A DNA stretch of 64,000 nt. Origin: Streptomyces clavuligerus (GTDB lineage Bacteria > Actinomycetota > Actinomycetes > Streptomycetales > Streptomycetaceae). This document shows, piece by piece, positions 63,296-64,000 of the stretch. Numbering within the stretch: position 1 is the first letter of the stretch; every line of letters starts with the position of its first letter. Under the pieces are notes generated by a model. The model saw only the letters and a list, made by a program, of their open reading frames with translations, was not told the DNA's origin and ran no database searches. Where the stretch lies: NCBI RefSeq assembly GCF_005519465.1, contig NZ_CP027858.1, forward strand, positions 1 through 64,000, in the 5' to 3' direction. The translations under genes were made by a program, and so were the position numbers.

Positions 63296-63825
63296 CACAC
63301 GGTGCCCGCGCCGGAAACGCTGTCGGGCCGATCCACCACCGGCCGGGCTCCACCTCCCGGGACGCAGGGACGGCACCCGTTGAACCACGGTGGAGGGCAC
63401 GGTCCCCGGTATCGGCCCGGGTGCATCGCGCATGATGACGTGCGGCCCGGTTCCGGGCCTCGGAACCGGAGGAGCCGCTGCCGCGGATCGGTCACCGGTG
63501 CGGCCGGGGCGATCTGTGGCGGCGCACCCGGGACCATGCGCGGGCCGCCCGGTCCTGTCGGCGGGAAGAACGGCCGGCATCCGGCCGAGTGCATGGGCCG
63601 TGATGTGCTGGGCGGTCCGGAGCACCTGCCGGACCGGGCGCGGGGCGACCCGGCCGGATCACCGTCCGGCCCGTCCGGCGCCCCGGCGCATCCGGTGCCG
63701 TACCCGCCGAAGCGGCTGGGCTTCTTCCAGGAGCCGGAAAGGGCGCCTGACCCGTTCATCCACCGGTCAGGCGCCTTTCCCGTCACCCCGTCATCCCGTC
63801 GGGCGGCTCGTCCCGGCGGATCGGG
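63296..63825. other. right boundary region, no gene
   Basis: 530 bases. From 63695 it contains the displaced dehydrogenase 3' end. The rest is non-coding; a long plus-strand frame (from 63302) is Gly/Pro-rich and has no family look. Confidence 0.5.
63695..63780 (+). repeat. right copy of dehydrogenase 3' end and terminator (candidate attR)
   Basis: Encodes VPYPPKRLGFF in frame, then CAG where the gene has its TAG stop. The terminator stem GGAAAGGGCGCCTGACC / GGTCAGGCGCCTTTCC (one bulged G) follows at 63736-63780. GC-rich like the chromosome. Most easily read as the native gene end displaced by insertion. Confidence 0.75.
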
Positions 63826-64000
63826 TCAGCGCGCCGGTGCGGAGACGGCCCAGTCCCCCGCGGGAAGGGACTCGGTGCCGTCGGCGGCCACGGCCGTCAC
63901 CCAGTAGTACGAGGTGGTGCCCCGCCCGGCCCGGGTGTCGGTGTAGGAGGTGCCGCTCGCGATATCGGCGATCTTCTCGTACCGGGCCGTCACGGGGTTC
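63826..64000 (-). CDS. fibronectin-III-like protein, C-terminal end (partial)
   Basis: The last 57 residues of a gene that continues beyond the window. YEKIADIASGTSYTDTRA, then GTTSYYWVTAVAADGTESLPAGDW, end ...APAR and stop at 63826. It has the Y-Y-V-x-A-V pattern of the F and G strands of a fibronectin type III domain, as found in Streptomyces secreted glycosidases and other extracellular enzymes. The catalytic part is outside. Reads toward the right boundary of the element. Confidence 0.75.
   Translation of the reverse strand, partial: NPVTARYEKIADIASGTSYTDTRAGRGTTSYYWVTAVAADGTESLPAGDWAVSAPAR

Noticed and set aside
63302..63907. 201-residue plus-strand frame at the right boundary
   Set aside because: Runs through the displaced dehydrogenase end and its terminator; Gly/Pro-rich and without family resemblance.

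Overview
The window is GC-rich actinomycete chromosome, almost certainly Streptomyces. Evidence seen in the sequence: very high third-position GC, frequent GTG starts, many ATGA start/stop overlaps, DmdR/IdeR-type iron boxes, and Streptomyces-typical families (TgmA/TgmB graspetide genes, a stand-alone roadblock protein, a CYP157-like P450, DUF6397, SPW-repeat and lamin-tail proteins). About 50 protein genes are supported. I see no rRNA, tRNA, CRISPR array or intact insertion sequence.

Layout. 0-6.3 kb: decayed regulator fragments, an alpha/beta hydrolase, a GNAT enzyme, a LysE exporter, a His-rich CDF metal exporter, a lipoprotein and a secreted lipase-like hydrolase. 6.6-10 kb: a MOCOS-like class V PLP enzyme beside a P450 that lacks the ExxR motif. 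10.4-12.7 kb: cstA-ybdD. 12.8-14.6 kb: a lamin-tail secreted protein and a two-gene graspetide locus. 15.5-22.8 kb: an NIS siderophore operon (ATP-grasp, two IucA/IucC synthetases, PLP decarboxylase) divergent from an FhuF-like reductase, with two iron boxes between; a third iron box precedes a DUF2470 gene at 24.5 kb. 25-33 kb: SPW-repeat protein, poly-Asp secreted repeat protein, MFS efflux pump, SRPBCC protein, STAND ATPase, LysR regulator. 33.7-36 kb: threonine catabolism (tdh-kbl). 36-45 kb: DUF6397, roadblock, GNAT, SNF2 helicase-SWIM pair, amidase. 45.3-53.4 kb: a choline/glycine-betaine block (GAF regulator, betaine-aldehyde dehydrogenase, APC permease, GMC choline oxidase-like enzyme) and a second aldehyde dehydrogenase.

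The most unusual region is about 53.4-63.8 kb. The 3' end of the second aldehyde dehydrogenase gene and its terminator hairpin recur, diverged, at about 63.7 kb. Just inside the left copy lie a decayed excisionase and an internally deleted integrase. Between the copies sit a compositionally distinct diterpene operon (GGPP synthase, DxDD class II cyclase, class I synthase, P450) and an Lrp/gamma-lyase/amidohydrolase set. The best reading is an old, immobilised integrative element that entered the 3' end of the dehydrogenase gene and left a labdane-type diterpenoid pathway as cargo. After the right copy, backbone resumes with a fibronectin-III-like gene cut by the window end.

How genes cooperate: the iron boxes suggest one iron-dependent repressor controls siderophore synthesis, siderophore reduction and the DUF2470 protein. 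CstA-YbdD and Tdh-Kbl are paired carbon-scavenging systems. The choline block would import and oxidise choline to betaine. The diterpene genes form a complete C20 route from C5 units to an oxidised bicyclic product.
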